A stretch of 64,000 nucleotides of DNA, from positions 55,429,551-55,493,550 of the forward strand of contig JAZBQD010000030.1 of assembly GCA_036583965.1 (NCBI GenBank). The letters run 5' to 3'. The notes under the pieces are model-generated. The model was not told the DNA's origin. It worked only from the letters and a program-made list of their open reading frames with translations, and made no database searches. The DNA comes from Prunella strophiata (taxonomy: Eukaryota; Chordata; Aves; Passeriformes; Prunellidae). Of this stretch, positions 14,188 through 26,687 are shown one piece after another (position 1 is the stretch's first letter; every line of letters begins with the position of its first letter). The translations under genes were made by a program, and so were the position numbers.

Positions 14188-16400
14188 CTGTGAAGGGAAA
14201 AGAACATAGAAGCATTAAATTAAGTCTGAGTCCACTTTCAGCTATGCTTGCAAAATGTGCTTTAATTTCATTGCATCTATTCCAATTAGAAAATAAAAAT
14301 AGAAAATAAAAGTAGTGAAAAAAATAGAACACACTAATGATGTGATAAAATTTCATAACTGGCCCTAAACACAGTCCTACTTGCTATTGTAAGTGGTAAA
14401 TGAGAGCATAATAAAAGGGTTCAATAATTATATTGCCTTAAAATCTCTTCTAAAAGAAGGAGGTTTTCTTACATCACTGAAGCTTTAGAGTGTCTACCAT
14501 GCAGCACAAATGTGGTGTCAGAGGAAAGAGATTCACACACAGTAAAATGTAAATTAGTTATTTTAGTTTTAGGATGGAACCCTTAAGCCATGTAGGAAGC
14601 TATGATACAGCATCCATATGAGAAGATGCATCTCAAAGGGCTGAACTGATCCCTTCCACTCCTTTGTCTGATGTTCCAACAAGAGAAATTTCTGTCTACT
14701 CTAAACACTCCAGCCTCTGGCAAAATATCAATTAGGTTCTGTTATGCTCATGATGGGTTTTGTAGCACAGAAGAACAGTCCAACAAAAATGCTTATTTTT
14801 TTAGCCCTAACATGTTTTTCCTCTTCCATGACACAGGGAGGAGAATCAATATTGGGGGAGTTTCAGCATGTCTGGATTCAGCATGCCTTTAAATACTGGC
14901 ACAACTGCCTACTCATAACACCTTCTTTTCTCATCTTTATCACAGAATGGTTTTATTTGGAAGGGACCTTAAAGATCATCTACCTCCAAACCCCCTGCCA
15001 TGGTCCAGGTTGCTCAAAGTCCCACCTAACCTGGCCTTGAACATTTCCAGGGACAGGGGCACCCACAGCTTCTCTGAGCAGCCTGTGCCAATGTCTCACC
15101 ACCCTCACAGCAAAGAGTATCTTCCTACCTAATATCCAAATCTCTCCTCTTTCAGTTTAAAGTCATTGCCCCTTGTCCTATGACCACGTGCCCTTGGTAA
15201 AAAGCCCCTCTCCAGCTCCCTTTTACCCCTTACTAGAAGTACTAGAAGGCTGCTACAAGGTCCCAGATCTCTCAGTTTGTCATCATAAGAGAGGTGCTCC
15301 AAGCCCTCTGCTCATCTTTGGGTCTCTCCTCTAGATGTGCTACAACAGTTCCATGGTTTCCAAGATGTACAGACCTGTTAGAGTGAGACCAACAGAGACC
15401 CAAAATATTCCATATTCCTCATCTAACATGGTGGGCTAAAATTTTAAAAGCATCTCAGCATCGTACTGTGATTTGAGGTTCGCACTTCTCAGAGCTCTTA
15501 TCTGCCATGCTTATATTTTATATAATCTTCTTGTGGTCTCACCAACTGCTGAGAGGTTTGACAACAGAGGTCCTGCAGTGCTGGGCTCCCTGAAGTAATG
15601 GTGCTTTCCTTGATTCATTATAGCCACACAACAGTGCACCGTGCAGCTGCAGTCCTACAGTCCCACAAGGAGAGATCTCTGTGCCTTTACTAAGAGTTTT
15701 GTTGAGAAAACAAGGCTATAGAAGATGATGGAGACCTGAAGCACCTCAACCTACAGCTCCCATGAGATGCTGTAACCCCACAGGGTAAAGGAGAGTAACA
15801 CCCACAGCTATGAAACAGCACAATCTGAGTCAGCCAAAATGCTCTTGGCCCCAGCCTAGGGAGGAAGGAAATGCCTTTCAAAGAGAAGATAAGTATTCCC
15901 CTCTGCCCACCCCCAATTCTCCCACCAAAATAATTCAATAGATGGGAAGCAGCTTTTTCCCTTATATATCAGTTTTGGCAGAAAATCAGCCTATCTTCAT
16001 TTCACATAACTATTTCTATGGGCATCAGAGCAGAAGAGTTTTAATAGAATGCAGCCTTAGTGATAACTTTTAAGCATTATCCAGTTATTACTTTTTTGAC
16101 TGTCTGAGAGCCACAAAAAACCCCACAACTCCTTAAAATTACTTTATTATTTGTCTGAATAGACAAAAAGGTTAAAATAACTGTGATAAACTTCATACAA
16201 AAAAATGAAGAGAAACTACCAATCTTCCTTAAAGCTAATTTAAGCCATTACATCCTATATACAGCAGTTTTTATATAAAACAATTGTGAACAAATCATTA
16301 AATTATCATTATTAAACTTATTAAATGTATTAAACTTATAAACCTAAACAAAACTGAAGTTACAAGTAAATGGCATTAGACACTAATAGCACAGAATTAC
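14188..16400 (-). other. DGKH: DGKH intron between the two PH-domain exons
   Basis: A 2,213-bp phase-0 intron bounded by GTAATT and ...TTCACAG. Apart from the CR1 fragment at about 14940-15377 it holds AT-rich unique sequence in which I see no further exon or RNA gene. Confidence 0.9.
14940..15377 (-). mobile_element. CR1 LINE 3' fragment
   Basis: Starts with CACAGAATGG and TTTGGAAGGGACCTTAAAGA, the reverse complement of the CR1 3' end, and continues through CCTGGCCTTGAACATTTCC and the CTCTTGTCCTATGACC-like region. It lies in the intron between the two PH exons, in the same orientation as DGKH. The inner end is poorly defined; similarity fades near the CAACAGTTCCATGG segment. Confidence 0.92.
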
Positions 16401-16511
16401 CTTTGAATCCTTAGCATAGTAAAGGGTACGGCCTCGAAGTTTGAAATAACGCTTTTTCCACCTCTGAAAAGAGCTGGTTTGCTTCAGTAGTAATCCTTCT
16501 TTTATACTTGT
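16401..16511 (-). CDS. DGKH: DGKH coding exon: start of the PH domain
   Basis: Diacylglycerol kinase eta phosphorylates diacylglycerol to phosphatidic acid; its N-terminal PH domain binds phosphoinositides and helps place the enzyme on membranes. Read on the minus strand this 111-bp exon gives 37 codons, [16 protein letters not shown] then [16 protein letters not shown] then AKDSK, the beta1-beta3 region of a PH domain. The acceptor is an AT-rich/pyrimidine stretch ending TTTTTCAG and the donor is AAAG|GTAATT; both ends are phase 0. The EGLLLKQ, WKKRYF and YAKDSK residues fit the eta paralogue better than delta, which as I recall it has EGMLTKQ, SKRRYF and YAKTAK. The exon joins in frame to 14107-14187. 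The preceding exon (N-terminal acidic/serine region in the long isoform) was not found in the window. The family is certain by eye; eta over delta is likely rather than proven. Confidence 0.95.
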
Positions 16512-18884
16512 CTGAAAAATATTAAAATATAGAAACATGTAGAAACAGCCGCACATATAAAGTTATGCTTTTTAAAATTTATGTTACACCTCAATATAAT
16601 TGTGAATTTAAACTTTATTTATTCACATTAAATAGAGACTAATTCTTTGGACCACCAGATTTTGCACTGCTATTTTTTAAAGAATGACAATATTGGCAAA
16701 ATGCTAATTTTACATGTAAACTGCAAAGGCAGTCAAGAGGCATATAATTATTCTGAAGATACACACAAAATAATTAAATTGTCTGCATAGCTGCAAAGCC
16801 ACAAATATTAAACTGAGAAACAACTCATGGTGGCACAACATGGGAAAAAAATACTAAAACCATAAGCAGGTAATTTCCAGTTCCAAAATCGATTATGTTC
16901 AGGAGAAAAACAATTTTCACACAGATACTAATTCAACAGGGTACTTAAATGTGTCTGATTCAAGCACAAGAATTACATTAAAACAGAGGGCATAATCCAG
17001 TTTGATGCAAGTCATGCAAGACTTTGAGTGCATTGCTGAACTGAAGCCTTCAGCATGAAATCAGCTAACCATTAGAGATAATTATTATCTGGAAAGTGTG
17101 AGAAGAACAGATAGGGATATTTTTACCATGCAAATCTTTTAGGCAAAAATGACTCAATGATCCAAACCTTTCCATTGCATACTGAATCCTATCTATAATA
17201 AATCACATTTTTTTGAAATGAGTAAGAGAAAAATTAGTATATTTTAAAGGTGTATGCTGTTTGCACCAGTGCGTGTGGGATTCATCCAATTACAGAAATT
17301 CTCCACTTACTCAGACCAAACAACATGAACACTAATTGCACAAGTCTCAAATTTTCTTCATCACTTGAAGCACACAAGAAGTATGAGTAAAAGCAAGTAT
17401 GTTTGGATATTATATTGCAAAATTACTATTTCCAGAATATTTCCAATTTGCAATGTAATAACATGATAAGAATCTTATAATACAACTTCTAGGATAATGT
17501 GGGACAAACATAATTTGAAGTTATTCTAGAGCTTCTGGAAACTTAACCAAGACCTGACCTAAAGTCTATAAACATCTTCTATTATCAGATGTGAAATTCT
17601 CTTGAACTTTAATGCAGGTAATAAAAACACAGAAAAAGCAGAAAGCACTTTACTGTTCCTACAATTTCCTTGAAATGAGAAACATTGCTGTTATGTACAG
17701 AGATCCCACCCTTCATTTAGAAAGTCCTAACGTCACAAACCAAAAATGTGGTCCAACAATCACAAAGCAATTGAATTAATGCTCTCAAAAAAGGAACCCT
17801 CTCCAATCAAACATTGTAGCTGAAAGTTTAGATTTGTCACAGTTTGCCTCACCTGCCAACAGCCTGGACCAGTAGATTCAGTCTCAGGTCTCCTGCTCTA
17901 GCTAAGCAATAGCAATTCCCAATGGAAAGGGTCTATTTACCACACACCATTTTAAGACACTTTGCAATTTTCTGATCAGGCCCCAAGACAAGCTAGTTTT
18001 CCATCATATAAATAGATTTAATTGGTTTAAAATACAAATACAAGCACTTCTTCAAAGCTGCCTGTTGTAACCATGCAGCACCTGTGCTTCATATTGCACC
18101 TCTGAGATTTTGGAAGCTCATCACGAAGACAGGAAGAGATACTTGTTTGTTTCTCAAGGATCAGAAGATGTTAAGACTAGAGAAATTCAGTTCCAAGGAA
18201 ACGGTACTCCACATTAATGACAGACACTGACTTACTGGGAAAATTTCCAAAATGGAAGGAAACCCACACTCCCTAAAGTGTACTAGGTATACTAGGAAAC
18301 ACAGAACATATATTATGCTTAATACTTTTGGGAATTCTAAACTGTGTTAAAAAAAACATAACACTCCCTAAACCTTGATGTATTACTCACTAAAGAATTA
18401 GACAACTCATTCTTGTCATTTTCATGCCTACTAAACCATTGTCTCCTATTTATACTTCTTAAACAACAATATCCCTAATAACAAACCAATATCTTCAAAA
18501 TTAAATCTATTTTGCAAGTCAGCCATTTGAAATTAGCTTCCTAAAGCTGGCACTAAAAAATCTTGCAGGTTCTACAGAATTTATTTTTGCATCAAAATTT
18601 TTAAAAAATCTGGTAAACATTTACCCAAGAAGTAGATATACTTATTGAAGAACACACATGAAATTTACATTTTACCACAAATAACTATACCGAGCTGAGG
18701 TTTGACCATCTTAAAGAGAAAAATCCATGGCTGCAGGCATCACAACTGAGCACAAAGGTTTAGCCCAATACCCTTAATTAACTTTATTTAGACTCTAAAA
18801 TGTTTAAAATTCCATCTGCCAATGAGTCATTAAGCAATCTGCGAATAATGTTTTCCTGAGTCTATACCAAGTAAGAGCATTTCC

Positions 18885-19100
18885 AGTAATTTGAGATCGG
18901 AAGGGACCTCCCATGTTGCTGAATTTGGGTTCTCATTATTGCCTACACACAGGTCATGTTAAGTTTTTCAAGAGCAATGATCAGGCTGTAACTACACCTT
19001 AAGAAAGTAGTTCTTTTTCTTCTCCCCATGGCAATTAAGACAGTGCTCCAAGATCTCACTGTTCTGAGAAGCCTTTTTATAATTAATCCCAGCTGGACAT
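18885..19100 (-). mobile_element. Possible very old CR1 3' remnant
   Basis: GAGATCGGAAGGGACCTCCC near 18893 resembles the reverse complement of the CR1 3' tail. Further right, AGAAGCCTTTTTATAATTAA and CCCAGCTGGACATTAAATCT vaguely follow the order expected in an old copy. Divergence is too high to be sure by eye. Confidence 0.35.
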
Positions 19101-19899
19101 TAAATCTGAAGCATAAGCAACAATCACTCCAATTACATTAACTTCTTTCCTACTGTAATTTAAGAGAAACAAGAAGTACAGATCCCACAATCCCATGCTA
19201 CTTTGCACTTTTACAGAACTACCTCTCATCAGCTTGCCAAAACCTCTGAACTTCCCCATCCTGCATCTCGTGTCACCTAGTAATACAATGTCCCTTCAGA
19301 AGTATAGGACTATAATTAGAACAGAATAGAATAGAATCCTTAATAATCTTTACTATTTTAGCCATTAGTAAAGGAAATTATTGACAATATTACAGTCAGA
19401 ACATCACAGCATTCCACTGGGGTATTTCTTCCAGAAGAAATCTAATTATAAAAATCACAGCCATTTTCCATAAAATTAAGGAGTACATATGTGTCCAATT
19501 ATCCAAGAATGTCAAATGCAACTCTGCATCTCCAAAATCTCAAAAAAATTACAAAAAACAAATTTGATTTGTGGGTATTTGGGTCACTAAAAATGAGAAA
19601 CATCCTCTTTTGTATCAGCAGATTTTAAAATGTCCAGTATATAACACTTGAAAAGTCAAATCAACAGTTTTTATTTAAAAGAAAACTAACCACATTGCAG
19701 TACTTCTCATTCACTCACGTCGTAAAGCCCCACATTTCTACAAAGGTAAACTTTTTACTTCTGCTGCTGCCAGAAAGACAGAAAAAAGGAGAAAATATAC
19801 TGAATTTAGAAAATAATTAACTAATTGTGGACCCATTATTGGCAACTACAAGCTAAACCACTAAATGATTAAAGTCTACCCTCTACTTCTTTTCATGTA

Positions 19900-21250
19900 A
19901 ATAAGTGGACATGCTGCTCAAAATGTGTCAGGAGAGTGAATTAGAGAACATGAGGAAATTTCTGAAAATGAGGAGGATGACAATGAGAATAGGAAAGGCC
20001 ATAAAACAGGGAAGTCAGCTGCAAACAGGAAATTAGGAGCATGAAGAAGAATGCAACAGATGCTCATGCTGAGACTAAAATGTTCATAAAACTTTGAAAG
20101 ATGAAACACAGCTAGCAGGTTGGCAGGATCATTTTCCAACACAAGTGTGAAGAGGATACTCAAGGACAAGAAGGCCATAGGAAAGAAGCTCATCAAGCCC
20201 TCAGCACCTGTCTTTACCAATGAAGAGGATGAGGTGGTATCTCACACAGCATGTTCTCCACAACTTCAGAACAGCTGCATTGACACGGAGGGCACGTAGA
20301 GAAGTACTAGACCAGCCAAATCACTAAAGCATGTGGGCCAGGTGGCATTGACCTGGGAGCCTTGAAGGTCCCAAAAGGGCCACAGATACTAATATTCATT
20401 CCTGGTAGGACAGTAGAGTCCATACAAAAGAATATTGCTGAGCCCATATGTATGCAACCAGGAAAAAGTCAACAGAGATTTTGTGAAGGAAAATACTGCC
20501 CTGCTACCTACCATGCATTCAGGAGGTGTAGAGGAAAGCAAGTAGATAAATTAGAACCCTGTAGATTTGGATTTTCAGAAAGCCTTTGACAATGCTTCCC
20601 ACCAAAGAATACCAAAGAAATGTTACTAGAACTAAGTTGGGAAAAGGGGCATGTTGTGAACTGAAAGCTGTTTCAAGGAAAAAGCTGAACCTCATTAACA
20701 TTCTCACATCAATTTCGAGTAAAGAAGAGATCTGCGAGTCACAGTTCACAGTTCTCTAAGCCCAACCACAGCCTAGAAATGCCATGCAATTTTGCCTATC
20801 ACTAAGAAAAGCAACAAACCCAAGACAGAATATAATTTTGCTGCTCTATAAAACTGTTAAGACAGTTTTGCCCTAACTCAAGAAATGGGGTTAAAAGAAG
20901 ATACAGAGAAGGGCAACACAAATGATTCACAGAAAAGTAGCTGCCTCACAGCAAGAGAGATTGAAGAGCAGAAGACCAAGGGGGATGATATGAACAATGC
21001 TTTAAAAAGCATTAAGGAAAAAAACTAAAGTGACTGCAGAGCTATAGCTCACCAAAGCCCACAACATTGTAACAAGAAGGAATGTGACAAAACTAGATTG
21101 AGACCAGTTTAACAAAGATAAAAAGTAGCACATCTTTACATAGCAGGTAGTGATTTTATGAAGCTTGCTGTCACAAGAGATTGTACAGGCAGACAGCATC
21201 AGAAGCACAAAAAAAACCCAAATAGACAAATTCAAGAACAGTGTAGCTGT
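19900..21250 (+). mobile_element. Ancient, highly diverged CR1 relic
   Basis: A long, badly decayed LINE in plus orientation. The clearest landmark is an in-frame DLDFQKAFDNASHQR at 20564-20608, the reverse-transcriptase block usually reading LDFSKAFD. Upstream, the GCAACCAGGAAAAAGTCAAC segment matches the region before it. Downstream, TTGAGACCAGTTTAACAAAG, CTGTCACAAGAGATTGTA and AATAGACAAATTCAAGAACA follow the order of the CR1 3' untranslated region. It looks much older than the other CR1 copies here. Boundaries are approximate. Confidence 0.7.
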
Positions 21251-23661
21251 ACATGGTCCCTTTAATTTGCCATGAGGAACAGACTGCCACCAGACTCACA
21301 TGCTGCTGCAAGTGGATCATTGTGCAACCAAGCAAAAAATTCCACAGGTTGAGCTTCTCCAGCTATGTAGACAGCATCTCTTTTGCTTTGAAGTCTGATG
21401 TTTATACCTGCAAGTGGGCCTAGGCCTTCATTTACCATAACAATGAGTATTTGGATTCTTGACAGACCAGGCAATCAAAGAAAAGAAAATAAAGAGAGAT
21501 GGTATGATGATGCCGTTTGATATTAACTCTTTCCTGTAATATTCCTGTGACTTTGCCAAGTTGACTACCAGAATAAAACCAACCCCCTTTCTTGTCAGTA
21601 TTGGAACATTTTCACTATCTGCACAGGTATGGCTTTAGGCAGACAGTGCCTTCATTACTTTACAAGGTAAAATCTCACAGCTCATAGTAACTCAGAGCTC
21701 CTTGAAATATTCCATGTGTTCAGTGGATAGAAAATTATTTTCATTATTAAAAATGTGACAATCAAACACCCGATTTATATTAAAATTATGACTCGGGAAC
21801 ACCAAGCCTGTGATTTTCTTGACAATCTCTGTATAGCAGCTTCCATTACTGTCACTCAGCCTGACAGATTTTTCATTAGTATGTCAAAATAAAAATAGAT
21901 TTTATCTACCAAGAACAAAAACTTCAGCAGCAGCTTACTGCAAGGTTACATTTTTATTGAAGATTCTTGTTCACAGTGAAGGGAGCATAACATTCAAAAA
22001 TTAAACTAAACAATAAATCTATGAATTTATACAGCTAAAAAGCATCAAAATAAATTTGATAATCAGTATGTTGATGAACTAACATTGTTTTAATATCAAG
22101 AAAATCTTAATAAAACAAGTAGCACCAAGAACTGTTAGCCCAGTGGAGCAAGTGGAGCTGTATCATGGGGTGCCTAAAGCACAACTCTTGCCTCAACCAA
22201 GATGCTGCTACCACATCCTCCAGGTTACATCAGTGACAGAAATCACAAAATGCAGCAAGTTGCACATGCTCAGTCTGTCAGTGTTGATGACAGTGATCCC
22301 TGTCCTATAAAGGAAAAAACCAGACCAGCTAGCTGTGAGAAAAAAGCCTTCCAAAATCTCAGAATGAAAGCCAGCCACACACCCCACCAAAACACTAACT
22401 TGTGATTAAGCACCACCATTTCTGTGTAACAATAAACTATGTTTCTTCAAAGTTATTCTTATACTCCATATTTTGGGGTCATTTATGTGGATGGACTCCA
22501 GCCTAAGTAAAACTCTAATACAAATAAATGCAATTATACAACTGTGCAGTGCTCTTCTTCCTAAGCCTTGCTCTCCCTTCATCATCCCTTCCAGCCTATG
22601 CTAAGGAAACAGACTTTTGCACTACTATTGTTAAAATTAATAATAATTTTTAAAAACCTTTCAGCTTCCTCTAATTGGAACATATGGTAATACAGTAAGA
22701 CATGAAGTAAATATGAAATTACAGAGAAACTTTCATAATAAAAATATCTTAATAAAAATGTTAAATGCAATTAGCAGACTGATTTAAAAATAGAGGTTGT
22801 AGCACGTAACAAATATGAGTAAGATATTGCCATATTAGGATAAAACATTACACTTGGAATTAAAAAAAAAATAAAAAAGAAACAAATACCCTATTTTAGA
22901 TATAAAGTTGATACGAGATTGAGAATGGAGAAGAAACTTTATCTGTAGTTCAAGTATTTAAACTCCTAATTTCTACTCATGTACAGCATGTTGTTCTCAC
23001 TCTCTGTTCTCATTAATCAGGGCATGAAACAGCTGCAATCTACTGAAAAAGGATAAAACACTTCATAGGACTGCAACTTGGTGCCAAAGATTTAAGAGTT
23101 CTGGTCCTACAATACAACTCAGCTAACTTGAGCAGTATTTCACAGCTACCATTTGGAACTTCAGTAGTTGTTCCTTTTAAATTACACATGCTCTCAGCAG
23201 AGAGATTTAAACTAAGTCTAACTGGTTTGGGGACAGAAGAATATATATGGTACATATTTCAGGAATAAAAAATATAAAAAATAAAACTCATAATAGAGAG
23301 TCAAGGCATTCAGCTGGAAAGATTTTTTTTCCTTTACCAGAATAATCTAGACTCTCTCTCAGCTGCAGAGATGGCATTTCATTTTAAACAAAAATCTTCA
23401 CAAATGGCTTTTTTAAAGATTGGGACTTCAGAAGTAATAAAAGTGAAACTATAAAGTCATTAACAATTCCTTTTCTTACAGATGAGAATTACAGGAAAGA
23501 ATGTTAAAAACAACAGACTTGTAAACAAAGCTGCAGGACAAAAAACTGCATTTTGAGACATGATGTAGCACAGAACTTTCTAAATACTTGTACTCTAACT
23601 AATTCTGGTACTGCCAGTTCAGGTTCAATATACATACAATTGAGGAGAATGGCTGTTGCAG

Positions 23662-25057
23662 AATCACAGAACAGCTGAGGTTGGATGGGATCTTTGGAGA
23701 TCCATATGGTTCAGGCCACCTCACAAAGCAGTCACCTGGAGCAGTTCACCCAAGGATATCTATGTATCTCCACACATATATCTGAGTATCTCCAAGGACA
23801 GAGATTCCACAACTTTCCCAGGAAAATGCTCAACCTTAGTGCTCAATCACCCCCAAAAAAGTCAAAAGTATTTTTTTTTCTTGTGTTTGAATGTTGTGGT
23901 TTCTGTATTTAAATCTGTGCCCATTGCCTCTTGTCCTGTCACTGGGTACCACTGAGCCTGACTGTTTTCCTTACACTCCTCAGATATTTGTATTTATTCA
24001 TATGATCCCTTTCAGCCTTCTCTTCTTAAGGACAAGCAGTCACAGATCTCTCAGCCTCTTGTCATATCAAAGATGCTCCAGCCTCCATCATTGTGGCCTG
24101 CCACTGGACTCTCTCCAGCATGGTCATGTCTGACTTGTACTGAGCAGCCCAGAACTGGGGACAGCACTCTGGGTGTGTGCTCACCAGGGAGGAGTAGAAG
24201 ACCTGCTAGCAATTCTCCCAAACACAGCCCAGCATCCTGCTGGTCTTCATTATCCCATGACCCTTCTCTGCCACACTGCTTTCCAATCAGTCAGCCCCCA
24301 GCCTCTCCACTGCTACAGTGGGATAGGATTCTTCCTCCTCAAGTGTAAGACATTGCCTTTGTTGAACTTCATGGGGTCTCTGTTGGCCCATTCCTGCAGC
24401 CTGTCCCTCTCTGAATGGGAGCACAGACATCTGGCACATCAGACATTTCTCCTCATTTTGTATTGTCCATACACTCTGCAGACACACCCTGCATTATCAT
24501 CCAGGCCTTAATGGAGAAGTTAACTGACCCCAGTAACAGCCCCAGGGTAAACCAGTAGTGACTGACCTCTAACTGGACTTTGTGCCACTAATCACCACAC
24601 GTTTGCTCCATCATCTTCCAAGGAATAGAGATGAGGCAGCTGGTCTGTTCTTCCCCAGATCCCCCTTCTTCCTTTTCTTGAATATGAGTGACATTTGCAT
24701 TTTCCAGTGCTCAGAAACCTCCCCTAGTAGCTATGACCTTGGAAAGATAATGGAGAATGGCCTTGCAATGCCATCAAGCAGCTCAGCACTGAGATGAGTA
24801 GCCCAGAGGGACCACTGGACTTGTGTTCATGCAGTTTAGGTGTTCCCAAACTTGATGTTCCTTCCACTCTCCAACAGGCACCTGGGATTTCAGAGGGCTG
24901 ATGTGAACAGTAAAGACCAAGGTAAAGTAAGCACTGAGTAACTTGGTTTCTTTCATGTCTTTATTACCTGGTCCCGTGCCTCATTTAGCAACAGCCATGA
25001 GTTTGTCCCACTCTTCCTCCTTCTACTGATGTACCTGTAGAAGACCTGCTCCTTTAA
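23662..25057 (-). mobile_element. Long CR1 LINE fragment
   Basis: Starts with AATCACAGAACAGCTGAGGT and TTGGATGGGATCTTTGGAGA (reverse complement of the 3' tail) and runs about 1.4 kb into ORF2. Landmarks are TTGCCTCTTGTCCTGTCACT, CAGCCCAGAACTGGGGACAG, TTGAACTTCATGGGGTCTCT, CTGACCCCAGTAACAGCCCC and TTATTACCTGGTCCCGTGCC, in CR1 order. Indels and stops break every frame. It is in the same orientation as DGKH and is the longest clearly recognised CR1 copy in the window. Confidence 0.93.
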
Positions 25058-26614
25058 ACTCATAAAGTGCTTTGGTAGGACAATGATGCAGAGGTAAAAC
25101 ATGAACAAATTAACTCAAAGGCTGTTATTAAGAGTATTTTTAATGACATAGCACTCAACAGGACAATCGTTATGGTTCTTTACTTGGTACACTCCAATTT
25201 TCTTTTATTAAAATCAAACTAACATTTCATCAGGAGAAAATAATATGAACACACAGCTTTTAAATGAGTAATAAGGTTGTCCTGCATTTTGACCAAAGTA
25301 ATTCACAATCAACCAATCAACGCCCAAACCAAATTTACATCTAGAAGTATTTTTAAACAGAACAAAGATGGAAAATTGTTTTCCACTGAGGATGTATGTT
25401 ATGGAAGTCTTCTATCCTGTTATGTACTAAGACTAACCTTAAACATACAGCCCTAGAGGTAAACATGCTCTGAAGCTTCTCAAAGAAGTTTCTTACACCA
25501 TATTCAACAGCATTTATGAGTGAGAAGCTCTACTCTCCTCTGGAATGTGGATCAAGTGCCCTATTTATTTTACTGGCCTTTCACATAAATGTGAAAAGCA
25601 TGGAAAATATATTTTAAAAATAGATATGTTTAATCAGATTTCCTCTAAGATTTCCTGATCATGTTTTTTTGGTATCTACTCTATTCTGCTTAAAATACTT
25701 TCATCCTCATAATTGCTTACTTGTGTTTAATACAGGTACAATAAAGTTCTGAGATTCATCCCATTTCTAAGCATTAAGTACTTAAGGAACATGTGGAGCT
25801 GCTATTTTTTCCCTGCAACAAGAGGTGGAGGACTTTGCGAGATACACCCTAGAAAATCTTGCTGTCTCCTACACTGTGACAATCATGGAAGGGAGGGTTC
25901 AGGTCAAGCAGCCAGCAATAGTGAAGTCTGAGCTGTGACAATACCCTTAGATGCTGCAATGATTGATGCATAACATGCATGCCTTGGGACCAGCAATCTG
26001 GAGCAGAAAGGCAGGGCAGGTCTCCCGAGCACTAAACCCACCAAAACTTCTGAGCCAGAGCATCCCATTATCTTTGCACTGGAGGCTGAGATACATTAGA
26101 ACTTTCTCCACATGCAGAGAAAGCCATAGAAAAGCAGATAATAATCAAAAATACATTAATCAGATCGAAGCTGTATGATAAAAATTTTAAAACTACAGGT
26201 TGATCCTCACTCTCCTGCAAATTAGCCAGGTTCCAAAGACAAGGCTAGGCCATTGTGGTCTTATGCTATCTTAATTCCATAAAAAATAATTATAGCTACT
26301 TTTTATAACACTTTTCTTGTTAGAAAACCCCCTGAAGTGGAATATTTTAAGAAAAAAAAGACTAGTTGAAAATGCCCTTTGACAGAGGTACTGTGAGTTT
26401 ATTAATTGGTTTCAGACAGTAGGCAGAGGTGCTGATCACAGAGACCTGGATAAAAGAGACATGAAAACAAAGTCAAAGCACCCACATCAAGAGTCAATTT
26501 CTGAGTCACCTGAGTAATCACCTGAACTTATTACTCAAATTCCTCCAACCAGATTCCTGATATGGTCTTATACCAGCAAGAAGTCTGAGAATAAATGTGA
26601 TTAATACTCTTTTA

Positions 26615-26687
26615 TTTTTTTCCCTTCCCCCTTGTTTTTTTTTCCCTTCCTCCTTTTTTTTTCCCCTTCCCCCTTTTTTTTTTTTTC
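26615..26687 (+). repeat. Polypyrimidine tract with repeated T-run/CCCTTCC units
   Basis: 73 bp that are pyrimidine except for one G at 26634: about three degenerate copies of a T-run followed by CCCTTCCCCC, closing with T13 and CAG. On the plus strand it resembles a splice acceptor, but no downstream coding sequence supports that. Confidence 0.9.

Noticed and set aside
14107..16511. Assignment of the exons to DGKD instead of DGKH
   Set aside because: EGLLLKQ, WKKRYF, AKDSK and [11 protein letters not shown] match eta better, although a few residues (SSTKNV) are delta-like.
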